A stretch of 61,045 nt of DNA from Veillonella sp. AM51-8BH (GCF_003463825.1 NZ_QSDY01000005.1:1-61045); one strand, 5' to 3'. Positions 19,296 through 28,414 are shown, counted from the stretch's first letter. Numbers and translations are program-made. Notes: a model not told the origin generated them from the letters alone.

Positions 19296-20519
19296 CTATT
19301 CAGATAAAATCTCGCTGGAATTTAATCGTTTAATAATGTAACCATTATTTTTGAAAGTATCAATAATGTGTTTGATGTGTTCTTCACCATTTGTTTCTAC
19401 AGTCACTTGCAATTCCACTTCATGGAAGCGGTCAAGGTTTTTAAACTGATTATGATCAAGTTTAATAACGTTTGCATCCGCATCTGCAAGCATTTCAGAT
19501 ACAGCAACCAATTGACCTGGTTTATCTGGAAGGTTTACAGAGAAAGTGAAGATACGACCACGCAATACGAGACCTTTATTGATCATAGAAGAAATCGTAA
19601 GTACGTCGATATTACCACCACTAACAATGGCTACTGCCTTTTTGCCTTTACAGTCTAATTTTTTTAGACCCGCTAATGGTAAAATACCGGAGTTTTCTGC
19701 TACTAACTTATGTTTTTCTACAAGCAACAAAAATGCTTCCATCAATTCATAATCAGAGACAGTAACAATTTCATCTACGTATTTCTTAATATATTTTAAT
19801 GTAGTTTCGCCGATTTGACGTACAGCTGTACCATCTGCGATAGTTGCCACCTCACTAAGTGGTACAGGATGATCTGCTTTTAACGCAGCTATTGCACTAG
19901 CCGCGCCTTCTGGTTCTACACCAATAATTTTAATGCTAGGATTTTTTAATTTTGCAGCAGCTGCGATACCAGAAACAATACCGCCACCACCAACAGGAAC
20001 TAGCAATACATCCGCATCAGGCAATTCCTCAAGAACTTCTAATGCAATTGTACCTTGCCCTTCGATAACATCTTCGTCATCAAAAGGATGGACGAACACA
20101 TAGCCGTGCTCTTGTTGTAATTCCATCGCTTTTTGGTAAGCTTCATCATAAATCTCACCATGTAGAACGACTTCGGCACCATATTGTTTTGTAGCATTAA
20201 CCTTGATGAGAGGTGTATGTTTTGGCATAACGATTGTCGCTTTAATGCCTAGACGTTTTGCAGCAAGCGCTACACCTTGTGCATGGTTGCCGGCAGACGC
20301 GGCAATAACGCCGCGTGCCTTTTCTTCTTCTGTTAATTTTGCAATTTTATTATATGCACCACGAACCTTAAAGGAACCTGTTATTTGCAAATTTTCTGGC
20401 TTGATATATACATCATTGCCACACTCGTCAGAGAACACATCACTATGAAGCAATTTTGTTTTCACCGTGATTGTGCTTAATCGCTCACGAGCCTCCATAA
20501 AATCATACAACTTATGCAT
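19296..20519 (-). CDS. ilvA: threonine ammonia-lyase (threonine dehydratase) with C-terminal ACT domain
   Basis: Deaminates threonine to 2-oxobutyrate, entry to isoleucine. 407 residues. The PLP lysine is in GSFKVRGAYNKI near residue 52, the phosphate loop is VPVGGGGIVSG, and SAGNHAQGVALAA is typical. Residues from about 330 form one ACT-like domain (FSVNLPDKPGQLVAVSEML). This length matches the short TdcB/IlvA type, so feedback may differ from the long two-domain enzyme. Its place between ilvD and ilvB argues for a biosynthetic role. Confidence 0.93.
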   Translation of the reverse strand: MHKLYDFMEARERLSTITVKTKLLHSDVFSDECGNDVYIKPENLQITGSFKVRGAYNKIAKLTEEEKARGVIAASAGNHAQGVALAAKRLGIKATIVMPKHTPLIKVNATKQYGAEVVLHGEIYDEAYQKAMELQQEHGYVFVHPFDDEDVIEGQGTIALEVLEELPDADVLLVPVGGGGIVSGIAAAAKLKNPSIKIIGVEPEGAASAIAALKADHPVPLSEVATIADGTAVRQIGETTLKYIKKYVDEIVTVSDYELMEAFLLLVEKHKLVAENSGILPLAGLKKLDCKGKKAVAIVSGGNIDVLTISSMINKGLVLRGRIFTFSVNLPDKPGQLVAVSEMLADADANVIKLDHNQFKNLDRFHEVELQVTVETNGEEHIKHIIDTFKNNGYIIKRLNSSEILSE

Positions 20520-20560
20520 GTACTCTATCTCCTCTAGTTAGTATTAATGAAAATCTACTA

Positions 20561-22231
20561 TTAGTCTTCAAATACTTCGATAGCACCTTGTGCTGCAGAG
20601 GATACATGAAGAGCGTATTTTTTAAGGTATCCAGTTACATTGGATTTGAATGGTTTCAATGCGGCTTTACGACGAGCGATTTCTTCATCAGATACAGCCA
20701 ATTCCAATTTACCGTTTGGAATATCGATGTTGATAATGTCACCATCTTCAACAACAGCGATTGTGCCACCAGCCGCAGCTTCTGGAGATACGTGACCAAT
20801 GGATGCACCACGTGTAGCACCAGAGAAACGACCGTCAGTCAACAAGGCTACGTCTTTATCAAGACCCATACCTGCGATCATGGATGTTGGTGTTAACATT
20901 TCGCGCATGCCAGGGCCGCCTTTAGGACCTTCGTAACGGATAACTACCACATCACCTTTTACGATTTTACCGCCTGTAATAGCTTCAACAGCTTCTTCTT
21001 CGCTGTTGAATACCTTTGCTGGACCAGAGTGAACAAGCATATCTTCATCTACGGCACCTGCTTTTACAACGGAACCGTCTACAGCAAGGTTACCTTTAAG
21101 AACGGCAATACCACCTGTTTCATGAACAGGATTATTCCAAGGATGAATAACGTCTTCATCAGTTACATGAGCTACCGCTGCAATTTCACCTTGTGTTTTA
21201 AGAGCTACAGTTTTGCAATCTGTATGCAAACGACCATTTTCTGCTAAACGTTTCAACACAGCAGATACGCCGCCGGCAGCATACAAGTCTTCGATGAAGT
21301 ATTTACCAGATGGAGAAAGTTTTGATAATTGAGGTGTGTTTTGTGCAATACGATCGAAGTCGTCCAAGGACAATGGTACACCTGCTTCGTGAGCGATAGC
21401 TGGCAAATGAAGTGCTGTATTAGAGGAACCACCCAAAGCCATATCTAGAGCTACTGCATTTTCAAAGGCTTCGCGTGTCATAATATCTTTAGGACGAAGG
21501 TTTGCTTTCAATACCTCTACTGCTTGCATACCTGCTAATTTAGCAAGACGTAAACGTTCGGAGTATACTGCTGGAATTGTACCATTGCCAGGAAGGCCCA
21601 TACCAAGAGCTTCTGTTAAGCAGTTCATTGTATTAGCTGTGTACATACCAGAGCAAGAACCACATGTAGGACATGCTGTATTTTCGATTTCAGATAACTC
21701 AGCATCATCCATTTCACCAGTTTGATGTTTACCTACTGCTTCGAATACATCAGACAAACCAATTTTTTTGCCATTATGTACGCCTGCAAGCATAGCACCA
21801 CCAGACACGAATACAGATGGAATGTTTAAACGAGCTGCAGCTATCAACATACCAGGTACTACTTTATCGCAGTTTGGAATGAATACCATAGCATCAAATG
21901 GTGTTGCCATAGCTGTTGCTTCGATGGAATCAGCGATGATATTACGAGTTACCAAGGAGTATTTCATACCGATGTGGTTCATCGCCAAGCCGTCACAAAT
22001 ACCAATTGTATTGAACTCGATTGGCACACCACCTGCGTTGCGAATGCCGTCTTTTACGGCTTGTACAATATTTTTCAAGCCTACGTGACCAGGGATAATT
22101 TCATTGAAAGAGTTCGCAATACCAATGACTGGTCTGCCCATTTCTTCATCAACAAAACCAAGAGCTTTTAGCAAAGATCTGTGTGGTGCACGTGCTACGC
22201 CTGTTTTTAAATTGTCACTTCTACAACTCAT
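20561..22231 (-). CDS. ilvD: dihydroxy-acid dehydratase
   Basis: Iron-sulfur enzyme that makes the 2-oxo acids of valine and isoleucine. About 556 residues. Cluster ligands are visible in [12 protein letters not shown] and [17 protein letters not shown], and the C-terminal [20 protein letters not shown] is characteristic. I choose ATG 22231, which follows a GAGGAG site by six bases; a start at 22279 would add 16 residues and run through that site. It is the first structural gene of the ilv operon and lies just after the attenuator. Confidence 0.96.
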   Translation of the reverse strand: MSCRSDNLKTGVARAPHRSLLKALGFVDEEMGRPVIGIANSFNEIIPGHVGLKNIVQAVKDGIRNAGGVPIEFNTIGICDGLAMNHIGMKYSLVTRNIIADSIEATAMATPFDAMVFIPNCDKVVPGMLIAAARLNIPSVFVSGGAMLAGVHNGKKIGLSDVFEAVGKHQTGEMDDAELSEIENTACPTCGSCSGMYTANTMNCLTEALGMGLPGNGTIPAVYSERLRLAKLAGMQAVEVLKANLRPKDIMTREAFENAVALDMALGGSSNTALHLPAIAHEAGVPLSLDDFDRIAQNTPQLSKLSPSGKYFIEDLYAAGGVSAVLKRLAENGRLHTDCKTVALKTQGEIAAVAHVTDEDVIHPWNNPVHETGGIAVLKGNLAVDGSVVKAGAVDEDMLVHSGPAKVFNSEEEAVEAITGGKIVKGDVVVIRYEGPKGGPGMREMLTPTSMIAGMGLDKDVALLTDGRFSGATRGASIGHVSPEAAAGGTIAVVEDGDIINIDIPNGKLELAVSDEEIARRKAALKPFKSNVTGYLKKYALHVSSAAQGAIEVFED

Positions 22232-22253
22232 GTTAATCTCCTCACTTTTCTTG

Positions 22254-22277
22254 AAAGCATCCACTTGGATGCCTTTC
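22254..22277 (-). promoter_or_regulatory. hairpin immediately before the ilvD ribosome site
   Basis: On the minus strand GCATCC and GGATGC pair across a 4-nt loop, extended by GAAAG/CTTTC with one bulge. It sits between the attenuator terminator and the ilvD Shine-Dalgarno and may influence translation or mRNA stability. Confidence 0.5.
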
Positions 22278-22284
22278 AACTTAA

Positions 22285-22314
22285 TAAAAAAAGACGATTC
22301 TTATGAATCGTCTT
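22285..22314 (-). terminator. attenuator terminator of the ilv operon leader
   Basis: Perfect 10-bp stem (22291-22300 with 22305-22314) and a 4-nt loop, followed on the minus strand by seven T. It lies between the leader ORF and ilvD, so it would stop transcription before the structural genes unless prevented. Confidence 0.88.
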
Positions 22315-22423
22315 AAAAGTTTACAAATGATATTCCTTTTGTTTACAGAATCCCTATATACATAAACGACCTATGTATCCCTTGGAATAAATACACATAA
22401 GAAACAAACCGTATAGTCAATTC

Positions 22424-22555
22424 TTATTGATTGTATATTAAACCATTCGTGGAACTTCTAAGACAAAAACGTGTTAAGTTGTTGTTCATAATTCGAATGT
22501 TTTTAATAATCACGACGAGCGCGATAATCAACAAGCTAATGACTAAACCCAACAT
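22424..22555 (-). CDS. putative ilv leader peptide (attenuation), 43 codons
   Basis: A small ORF with a perfect AGGAGG four bases before its ATG. Fifteen of codons 2-22 are Leu, Ile or Val; the run VISLLIIALVVII looks like the enterobacterial ilv leader peptides. After codon 23 the peptide becomes polar and ends at TAA 22424. An intrinsic terminator lies about 110 nt further on and then ilvD. Ribosome stalling at the Ile/Leu/Val codons when charged tRNA is scarce would be the expected signal. In the ORF, bases 22494-22501 can pair with 22441-22449, a stem that a stalled ribosome would cover on one arm. A small membrane protein is the alternative, since the start could form one membrane helix. 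Confidence 0.75.
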   Translation of the reverse strand: MLGLVISLLIIALVVIIKNIRIMNNNLTRFCLRSSTNGLIYNQ

Positions 22556-22589
22556 GTTTCCTCCTAAAGTAATCTGTAATCATAAAATA

Positions 22590-22618
22590 ATAATAACACT
22601 TTATATAATGTCGTGCAA
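22590..22618 (-). promoter_or_regulatory. sigma-70-type promoter of the ilv leader
   Basis: On the minus strand TTGCAC (22613-22618), a 17-nt spacer, then TATTAT (22590-22595). It would start RNA near 22583, about 28 nt before the leader ORF. From 22620 to 22755 I see only AT-rich DNA without a gene. Confidence 0.65.
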
Positions 22619-22756
22619 TAAATATTCTATAGATTTATCATATAAATTTTTAAAGTTTACCATATATAAAAACTATAGCAATAACAATAATACACTACCT
22701 ATCTAATACATATAGAAAATAAAACGATAACAAACTACTAAACAGATAGCGCAAAC

Positions 22757-22787
22757 AAAAAATCCCCCACTACCGTGAGAGATTTTT
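22757..22787 (-). terminator. intrinsic terminator after the DASS transporter gene
   Basis: Arms AAAATC-CCCCAC and GTGAGAGATTTT around a TACC loop (with G-T pairs) followed by T residues on the minus strand. Confidence 0.85.
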
Positions 22788-22792
22788 GAATA

Positions 22793-24196
22793 TTATAGAA
22801 TACCGAATAGCCACATACCAAGGGTGCCGCCCCAGAAGTGAATAAGGAAGCTTACTACAGAAATGGCAAGACCTACACGCCACCACGTTCCTTGCGGTAC
22901 GTAGCCCGCACCGAAGAAGATTGGCGTTACACCAGAGCTATAATGCGTTAATGTACAGCCAGGACTATTCATCAAACCAAAGAGCAAGATGGTAAATGGA
23001 ATTGGTGCTCCCATCGCTACCAAGATGGCTGCAAAAGCGGAGAATAACGCTGTAATACGCGCTGTACCACTGGCAAAGAAATACTGAGAGTATACAAAGG
23101 TTGCAGAGATAATAAAAGATGCCCAGAACCAATCAATACCTACAAGATGTTGACTTACAAAGTCTGCAAACACCGCTACAACACCTAATTTACCAAGTAA
23201 ACCAGCCATACCAACGAGGGTACCCATCCAGATTAGAATATCCCAACCTGTGCGTTCACCTAGAATATCTTCCCAAGTAAGGGATCCTGTAACTACACAA
23301 GCAAGTACGCCCATCATAGCAACTACAGTAGGATGTAACTTCGTCCAAATCGCTGTGGACCACAGCAAAATACAAATTACAAAAATAATAGCCACTGAAA
23401 TTTCAGCCTTTGTAATAGGACCTAGTATATCTAGCTCTTTTTGGGCCATTACCGCTGCTTGAGGCGTCTCCTTGATTTCAGGTGGATAGATTTTATAAAT
23501 AAACCAAGGCATCAAGATCATACAAAGTACACCAGGGATTACACCTGCTTGGAACCATTCCCACCATGAAATATCATAGCCAAATAATTTTGCACCTAAG
23601 GATGTAATCAATAAGTTACCACTACAAGCAGTTAAGAAGATTGTTACAGTAATGGTGTTTATCGTATGAGCCGTGGTCATCAAGTACGCCCCAATACGAC
23701 GTGCTGTACTACCATTTGGCTCAGAATCAAAGGCTAACGAAATATTTTGTACAATGGGGAAAATAATACCGCCCCCACGAGCCGTATTAGATGGCGTGGC
23801 AGGAGAAATAATAAGATCCGTACAAGCCAATGCATAAGCTAACTTTAAGGAACTAGTACCAAAGGAGCGAATCAAAGTATACGCGATACGCTTACCAAGG
23901 CCAGAATTAATAATGCCTCTAGAAAAGAATACAGCTGCTACGATAAGCCATACATTGGCTTCAGCGTAACCACCTAATGCTTGCACCATGGTAATAGAAT
24001 TTGTTGCTACAGCCGCAACAATACCAAAGAGTGCCATAATACCTGTTGGCCAAGGTCGTAAAATAAAACCTACAATTGTAGCTGTGAAGATAGCTAATAA
24101 ATGCCATCCTTCAGGCTTAATCGCCTCTGTGTGAGGCAAGAACCAAATTACAAGTCCTACCAGTACCGTCAGTGCGGCGCGTGTAAAGGTATTCAT
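22793..24196 (-). CDS. DASS-family (SLC13) di/tricarboxylate transporter
   Basis: 467 residues with about 12 membrane segments. The two conserved hairpin signatures are visible: SPATPSNTARGGGIIFP near residue 140 and LTHYSSGVTPIFFGAGYVP near 425. These are the marks of the CitT/TtdT/2-oxoglutarate-malate subgroup of divalent anion transporters. A Veillonella lives on lactate, malate and other organic acids, so a C4-dicarboxylate or 2-oxoglutarate role is plausible; the substrate cannot be read from sequence. It stands alone between two terminators. Confidence 0.88.
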   Translation of the reverse strand: MNTFTRAALTVLVGLVIWFLPHTEAIKPEGWHLLAIFTATIVGFILRPWPTGIMALFGIVAAVATNSITMVQALGGYAEANVWLIVAAVFFSRGIINSGLGKRIAYTLIRSFGTSSLKLAYALACTDLIISPATPSNTARGGGIIFPIVQNISLAFDSEPNGSTARRIGAYLMTTAHTINTITVTIFLTACSGNLLITSLGAKLFGYDISWWEWFQAGVIPGVLCMILMPWFIYKIYPPEIKETPQAAVMAQKELDILGPITKAEISVAIIFVICILLWSTAIWTKLHPTVVAMMGVLACVVTGSLTWEDILGERTGWDILIWMGTLVGMAGLLGKLGVVAVFADFVSQHLVGIDWFWASFIISATFVYSQYFFASGTARITALFSAFAAILVAMGAPIPFTILLFGLMNSPGCTLTHYSSGVTPIFFGAGYVPQGTWWRVGLAISVVSFLIHFWGGTLGMWLFGIL

Positions 24197-24243
24197 AGAA
24201 CCTCCCTATCAAACTACACATATCAACAGTTACTGTTGATTAT

Positions 24244-24283
24244 AAAAAACTATATGGCGGTCATTACACATAACCGCCATATA
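24244..24283 (-). terminator. intrinsic terminator after the cupin gene
   Basis: Perfect 11-bp arms TATATGGCGGT and ACCGCCATATA around a 10-nt loop, with a T-run on the minus strand. Confidence 0.88.
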
Positions 24284-24285
24284 AA

Positions 24286-24729
24286 TTAGCAACTTTCCAA
24301 AAATTCTTTAATCTTTGGATTAGAGCGCAATGTATCCATCTCTTCAGGGGTTAATAATTTCACCTTGTCCCGATCTTGGTTAACCAAGCAAAGGAATCCG
24401 ATATAATCTCCTTTATTAGCCCGGAATTGATGTATCGTTTTACCTGGAATTTCAATAAAATCACCAGCTTCTACATCATGGATTTCATCGCCTAATAAGA
24501 CTTGACCCTTCCCGCGGAATATCATAACCATATGTGTATGTTCATGATATTCAAGCGTAGAATACCCACCTGGCAAGCATTCAAAATAGCGGAATTGGCA
24601 TGGAATATCAAAGGCCCCATCGTATAAAACTTGACGTGTTACATCTTTAAAAGGGCTACCATCTTGTTTATATACCAAGGTATCGACGCCATCCCACTTG
24701 AAATTTTCAGCATCAAACTTGCGTATCAT
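24286..24729 (-). CDS. cupin-domain protein
   Basis: 147 residues with one double-stranded beta-helix. Motif 1 is STLEYHEHTHMVMIFRGKG (His ligands), and the second motif is GDFIEIPGKTIHQFRANKG. It resembles small metal-binding cupins of unknown substrate that occur in many anaerobes. The last 20 residues (VKLLTPEEMDTLRSNPKIKE) form a helix. It has its own terminator. No specific reaction can be given. Confidence 0.82.
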   Translation of the reverse strand: MIRKFDAENFKWDGVDTLVYKQDGSPFKDVTRQVLYDGAFDIPCQFRYFECLPGGYSTLEYHEHTHMVMIFRGKGQVLLGDEIHDVEAGDFIEIPGKTIHQFRANKGDYIGFLCLVNQDRDKVKLLTPEEMDTLRSNPKIKEFLESC

Positions 24730-24745
24730 TTTATTACCTCTTTAT

Positions 24746-24785
24746 GAAAAAAGGCTGCATCGAAACAGTGTTTCAATACAGCCCT
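24746..24785 (-). terminator. intrinsic terminator after the HMA gene
   Basis: Arms near 24751-24766 and 24770-24785 form a 15-bp stem with two G-T or mismatch positions; six T follow on the minus strand. Confidence 0.85.
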
Positions 24786-24795
24786 ATGGGTTCGA

Positions 24796-25104
24796 TTATT
24801 TGAAGAAACGTTTCAATGTTCCTAGTAAACCATGACTATGTTCTTGTACACCATCTGCAACGCTTTCTACTTCAAAGCCTGTACGTTCAATAGCTTTTGT
24901 AATATCTTCAACAGATGCTTTTGCTGGATCAAAAGAAACAGTCGCTGTTTTCTCTGGCAAATTTACCTCTGCACTCAAAACACCAGGTAATCCAAGGGAT
25001 GCACCTTCAACAGTTTCTTTACAGTTATTGCACATCATACCAGGTACAGTAAATACCTTTGTTACAACGCCATTATCTTCACCACAACCACAATCTTTGC
25101 ACAT
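24796..25104 (-). CDS. heavy-metal-associated (HMA) domain protein, CopZ-like
   Basis: 102 residues. The HMA domain spans residues 14-80 and has the metal motif MMCNNC. In front of it is a second Cys cluster (CKDCGCG, residues 2-8), and the tail has EHSHG before a basic KRFFK end. CopZ-type proteins carry copper to P-type ATPases, but no pump gene is nearby. The extra N-terminal Cys group suggests a second metal or zinc site. It is 14 nt after tatA, so the two are probably co-transcribed. Confidence 0.85.
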   Translation of the reverse strand: MCKDCGCGEDNGVVTKVFTVPGMMCNNCKETVEGASLGLPGVLSAEVNLPEKTATVSFDPAKASVEDITKAIERTGFEVESVADGVQEHSHGLLGTLKRFFK

Positions 25105-25118
25105 AGTAATACCTCCTA

Positions 25119-25361
25119 TTAATCATTAACTTCTTTATGTTTATCGTCGTTTTTAGCCCCTGCTGTTACGTCAATAGTAGTCGCCTTTTTAACGGCTTCT
25201 TTCGTTTCATCAACAGCTTTTTTAGGGCCGGAAATAGCATCTTTAAATTCATTGATGCCCTTACCAATAGCTTTACCTACTTCAGGTAATTTACCAGGTC
25301 CGAAGATAACTAAAGCGATCACTAATATAACTATTAATTCAGGTGTTCCTATAGATCCCAT
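25119..25361 (-). CDS. tatA: Sec-independent (Tat) protein translocase TatA/E subunit
   Basis: 80 residues. A membrane helix (about 7-22) runs into the conserved [20 protein letters not shown] hinge and amphipathic helix, and a charged tail ends the protein. TatA oligomers form the pore for folded proteins. No tatC is in this window, so it must be encoded elsewhere if the system works. Confidence 0.93.
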   Translation of the reverse strand: MGSIGTPELIVILVIALVIFGPGKLPEVGKAIGKGINEFKDAISGPKKAVDETKEAVKKATTIDVTAGAKNDDKHKEVND

Positions 25362-25397
25362 ATGTATCTCCTTTATATTTACTAAAACTTACATCTT

Positions 25398-26152
25398 TTA
25401 GTGTACATCATTATAGGCTGCCTTGTCCACATACCAGGTCACAGCTTCTTGTGAAAGCACAGCACCAGGCAATGTACGACCAATGCGTTTTTCCCACGTT
25501 AAATCCTCGTAATCTTCGCGTTGGTATAATACCTTTGTCAATGCAGTTCGCTTGCTTTCACCAGTCACAGTAAACCAGACAGCATCAGATTTTGCTAGGA
25601 AAGAAAATGTCATAGAAATGCGTTCCCATACCTTGCCATCTTCAACGGCACTACATCTTGATCAGCTACACGCAGTGCATGAGAGCCTGCAAATAATCCT
25701 GCCGTATGACCATCCTCGCCTAGATCAAGCAACGCTAAATCAAGACCAGATTTTTTACATGCCTTTAGGACATTGCGAACCTCTTTTTCATATTCTTCAG
25801 CCGCTTCATGTACGGTTTTAGAATCCGTATTAATGGGCAAGAAATGAGCAGCTCCCTTTGCCTTGCATAGCAAATGAGGTTTTACGCGATTGAAGTAATT
25901 ATCCTCATGCGCTTGTGGTAAGAAACGCTCATCAGTCCACAAGAAGAATATCCGTTCCCAATTAAGGCGCTCAATATATTCAGGAGAGTTAAGTAATTCT
26001 AACAAACCATTTATAACAGTACCCCCAGTAATACCAACGATGCACGTTTCAGTACGGCTAATTTCATCATTAGTAAAATCAATAAAATCCTCCGCCAATG
26101 CTTGGACTACATCACTAGGACCGTCATAACATTTAATTGTATCTTGAGCCAT
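25398..26152 (-). CDS. pgl: 6-phosphogluconolactonase, frameshifted
   Basis: Hydrolyses 6-phosphogluconolactone in the pentose phosphate pathway. The first part (from 26152) has CIVGITGGTVINGLLELL, WERIFFLWTDERFLP and LALLDLGEDGHTAGLF, the diagnostic 6PGL motifs. It is cut after DQDVVPL near 25647 and would stop at 25610. One added base gives EDGKVWERISMTFSF and joins the second part (open to 25398), which ends in the usual TWYVDKAAY stretch. The full protein of about 250 residues is normal. Neighbours tatA and an enoyl-CoA hydratase give no functional link. Confidence 0.88.
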
Positions 26153-26217
26153 GTAATAATGACCTCCTAAAACTATTATAATAGCACTATTATATACACT
26201 TTTGCTTTTTTATGAAA

Positions 26218-26258
26218 GCAAAAACCGATGTAACTCAATATATAGAGCCACATCGGTT
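26218..26258 (-). terminator. intrinsic terminator after the enoyl-CoA hydratase gene
   Basis: Arms AACCGATGT (26223-26231) and ACATCGGTT (26250-26258), extended inward by CTC/GAG; T-run on the minus strand. Confidence 0.82.
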
Positions 26259-26322
26259 CGAATTATATTAGTAACTGCTTATAAAATACATGATATTTCA
26301 AAGAATTACAAGAGAATAATTA

Positions 26323-27114
26323 TTATTTTTGACCAAATTTAGGGCGACGGCGTTCTGTGAAAGCTCGTACACCTTCCTTAAAGTCTTCAGAAAGACCTAA
26401 GGAGCATTGATTTTCTACTTCAAACTTCTTGTACTCTTCCCAGCCAGATAAGAAGCTATTCCACATCATTTCTTTCATAACGCGGTAAGATTGTGCAGGA
26501 CCTTTTGCTAATTTCTCAACAAGACGTCTTGTAGCCGTTTCTAGATCCTCCGGTTCGCACACCTTATACACGAAGCCCCATTCTTTACCTTTTTCAGCAG
26601 AAACAGCTTCGCCGGTCATAACGATATGCATAGCACGGTTCATACCAATGGAACGAGTCAACAAGAACAAACCACCTGCATCCGGAGCAAGACCTACGTT
26701 CACGAAAGCTTGAATGAAGCGTACGTTATTAGCAGCTACAACAAAATCGGCAGCCAATGCCATATTAAATGCTGCACCTGCTGCAGCGCCTTGAAGGCTC
26801 ATGATAACAGGTTTAGGTAAGCGTTTCATAGCCATAGAAATTTGAGCCACGAGCTCAACAATTTCAAATAAGGACTCTGTATCACCATCATTTACAGCCC
26901 GTTCCATTTCTGTTAAATCGCCACCAGCAGAGAATACCTTGCCTTCAGCATTGATAAGCAATGCACGAACACTTTCATCATTATGTGCTTTATCTAAAAC
27001 CTCAAGGATCTCCTTACACATTTCGATGTTAAAACCGTTTGCCACTGCAGAACGATTAAATGTCAACGTACCAATGCCGTTGTCCACTACGTATTGAATT
27101 GTATTATAAATCAT
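26323..27114 (-). CDS. enoyl-CoA hydratase/isomerase family protein
   Basis: 263 residues of the crotonase fold. The oxyanion-hole loops are FSAGGDL near residue 64 and GAAAGAAFNMALAADF near 109. At the catalytic loop the sequence is VGLAPDAGGLFLL: Asp lies where PaaG-type isomerases have it, rather than the Glu pair of classical hydratases, so isomerase activity is more likely. C-terminal GVRAFTERRRPKF is typical. It is monocistronic with its own terminator. The substrate is unknown. Confidence 0.85.
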   Translation of the reverse strand: MIYNTIQYVVDNGIGTLTFNRSAVANGFNIEMCKEILEVLDKAHNDESVRALLINAEGKVFSAGGDLTEMERAVNDGDTESLFEIVELVAQISMAMKRLPKPVIMSLQGAAAGAAFNMALAADFVVAANNVRFIQAFVNVGLAPDAGGLFLLTRSIGMNRAMHIVMTGEAVSAEKGKEWGFVYKVCEPEDLETATRRLVEKLAKGPAQSYRVMKEMMWNSFLSGWEEYKKFEVENQCSLGLSEDFKEGVRAFTERRRPKFGQK

Positions 27115-27294
27115 ATGATTTCTCCTATATGAAAATCTATTTTCGAAAAAATTCGATTATTATATATCTATTATAGGAGAATTAAATGTCCCTGTAAATG
27201 ATAGAATTATATAACCCAATAAATTCAAAACAATACGGTAATCGTATACGCCATAAACTAAAAAAAGACCAAAGCTATAAACAGTCTATAATGC

Positions 27295-27325
27295 AAAAAC
27301 ACCTGCAGACATTGTCTGCAGGTGT
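27295..27325 (-). terminator. intrinsic terminator after rpsI
   Basis: ACACCTGCAGA pairs with TCTGCAGGTGT, and a T-run follows on the minus strand. Confidence 0.9.
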
Positions 27326-27345
27326 AATAACCTGTATTCCAAATA

Positions 27346-27738
27346 TTAACGTTTGGAGAATTGGCTTGCTTTGCGGGCTTTTTTAAGACCGTATTTTTTA
27401 CGTTCTTTCATACGTGGGTCACGAGTCAAGAAGCCAGCTTTTTTCAAAGATTGACGAAGTTCGCCATCTACGTCCAATAACGCACGGGAGATACCGTGAC
27501 GAATTGCACCAGCTTGACCGGAAGGACCGCCACCAGCTACAGTTGCGATTACATCGTATTGTTCAACTGTGTTAGTCAAGTTCAAAGGTTGTTTTACGAT
27601 CAATTCCAAAGTTTGGCGACCGAAATATTCATTAAGTTCACGTTTGTTAACAGTGATTTTACCTGTGCCCGGTACCAGACGAACTCTAGCAACGGAAGAT
27701 TTTCTACGACCAGTGCCGTAATATTGTGCTACTGCCAT
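27346..27738 (-). CDS. rpsI: 30S ribosomal protein S9
   Basis: 130 residues. [19 protein letters not shown] at the start and the basic tail ending [12 protein letters not shown], which reaches the P-site tRNA, are both complete. It follows rplM by 20 nt, the normal pairing. In many Firmicutes the pair follows truA in the alpha cluster, but here it is far from it. Confidence 0.97.
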   Translation of the reverse strand: MAVAQYYGTGRRKSSVARVRLVPGTGKITVNKRELNEYFGRQTLELIVKQPLNLTNTVEQYDVIATVAGGGPSGQAGAIRHGISRALLDVDGELRQSLKKAGFLTRDPRMKERKKYGLKKARKASQFSKR

Positions 27739-27758
27739 TATATGTTCCTCCCTCTAGA

Positions 27759-28199
27759 TTATCGTACGGAAATTTCTAATACTTCTGGTTTTTGAGCTGC
27801 ATGTGGATGCTCAGGACCAGCATATACGTTTAATTTACGGTATTGTTGTGCACCCAATTTATTTTTTGGAAGCATACCACGAACTGCCATTTCAACAACA
27901 CGTTCAGGTTGTTTTTCAAGCATCATGGACAATTTAGTGAAACGGGAACCACCTGGGTAACCAGAGTGACGGAAGTATTCCTTTTGTTCCAATTTTTTAC
28001 CAGTTACGCGAATTTTTTCTGCGTTTACAACGATCACATGGTCACCAGTATCTACGTGTGGTGTGAAAGTTGGTTTATTTTTGCCCCGAAGAACTTTTGC
28101 AACTTCGGCAGCAAGGCGTCCTAAAGTTTTACCTTCAGCGTCAACAACATACCATTTCCGTTCGATTGTGTTCGGATTGGCCATAAATGTAGTTTTCAT
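27759..28199 (-). CDS. rplM: 50S ribosomal protein L13
   Basis: 146 residues. [20 protein letters not shown] and [19 protein letters not shown] are typical, and the C-terminal [18 protein letters not shown] is intact. The first ATG is chosen, nine bases after AGGAGG. A folded leader RNA lies upstream, consistent with feedback control of the rplM-rpsI unit. Confidence 0.97.
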   Translation of the reverse strand: MKTTFMANPNTIERKWYVVDAEGKTLGRLAAEVAKVLRGKNKPTFTPHVDTGDHVIVVNAEKIRVTGKKLEQKEYFRHSGYPGGSRFTKLSMMLEKQPERVVEMAVRGMLPKNKLGAQQYRKLNVYAGPEHPHAAQKPEVLEISVR

Positions 28200-28231
28200 G
28201 CTGCATATCCTCCTAATAACGTCATAATTCT

Positions 28232-28312
28232 ACCAAAATCAGCTTGTCCTTTGCTTCCGGGGCTAATGGAAACACGACTAAAGCTTACTCAAAATAGTAT
28301 ACAGATTTTGGT
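28232..28312 (-). ncRNA. candidate ribosomal protein L13 leader RNA
   Basis: In the 5' UTR of rplM, ACCAAAATC (minus strand, 28304-28312) pairs perfectly with GATTTTGGT (28232-28240) across about 60 nt. Inside, AAGCTT-type arms (AGCTTTAGTC with GGACAAGCT) and TTTCC...GGAA make further helices. Such a closed multi-helix element just before rplM fits the known L13 leader class of Firmicutes; I cannot compare it with the family model by eye. Confidence 0.55.
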
Positions 28313-28371
28313 GTTCTATGTCAATTGTTTTTTACACTGTTATAGCCCTTTAACAGTGACATGTCATAAAG

Positions 28372-28399
28372 AAAAAACCACCCAATTCTGAGTGGTTTT
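28372..28399 (-). terminator. intrinsic terminator after rpsD
   Basis: AAACCACTCA pairs with TGGGTGGTTT (minus strand, one G-T pair), followed by six T. Confidence 0.88.
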
Positions 28400-28414
28400 C
28401 CCATAAGCGCCAAA

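Noticed and set aside
22232..22620. T-box riboswitch before ilvD
   Set aside because: No GGTGGNACCGCG-type T-box sequence or specifier stem is visible; the leader ORF with a terminator explains the region better.
22431..22706. Plus-strand open frame of 91 codons opposite the ilv leader
   Set aside because: No ribosome site, AT-rich composition, and it lies antisense to the better supported leader ORF and its promoter.
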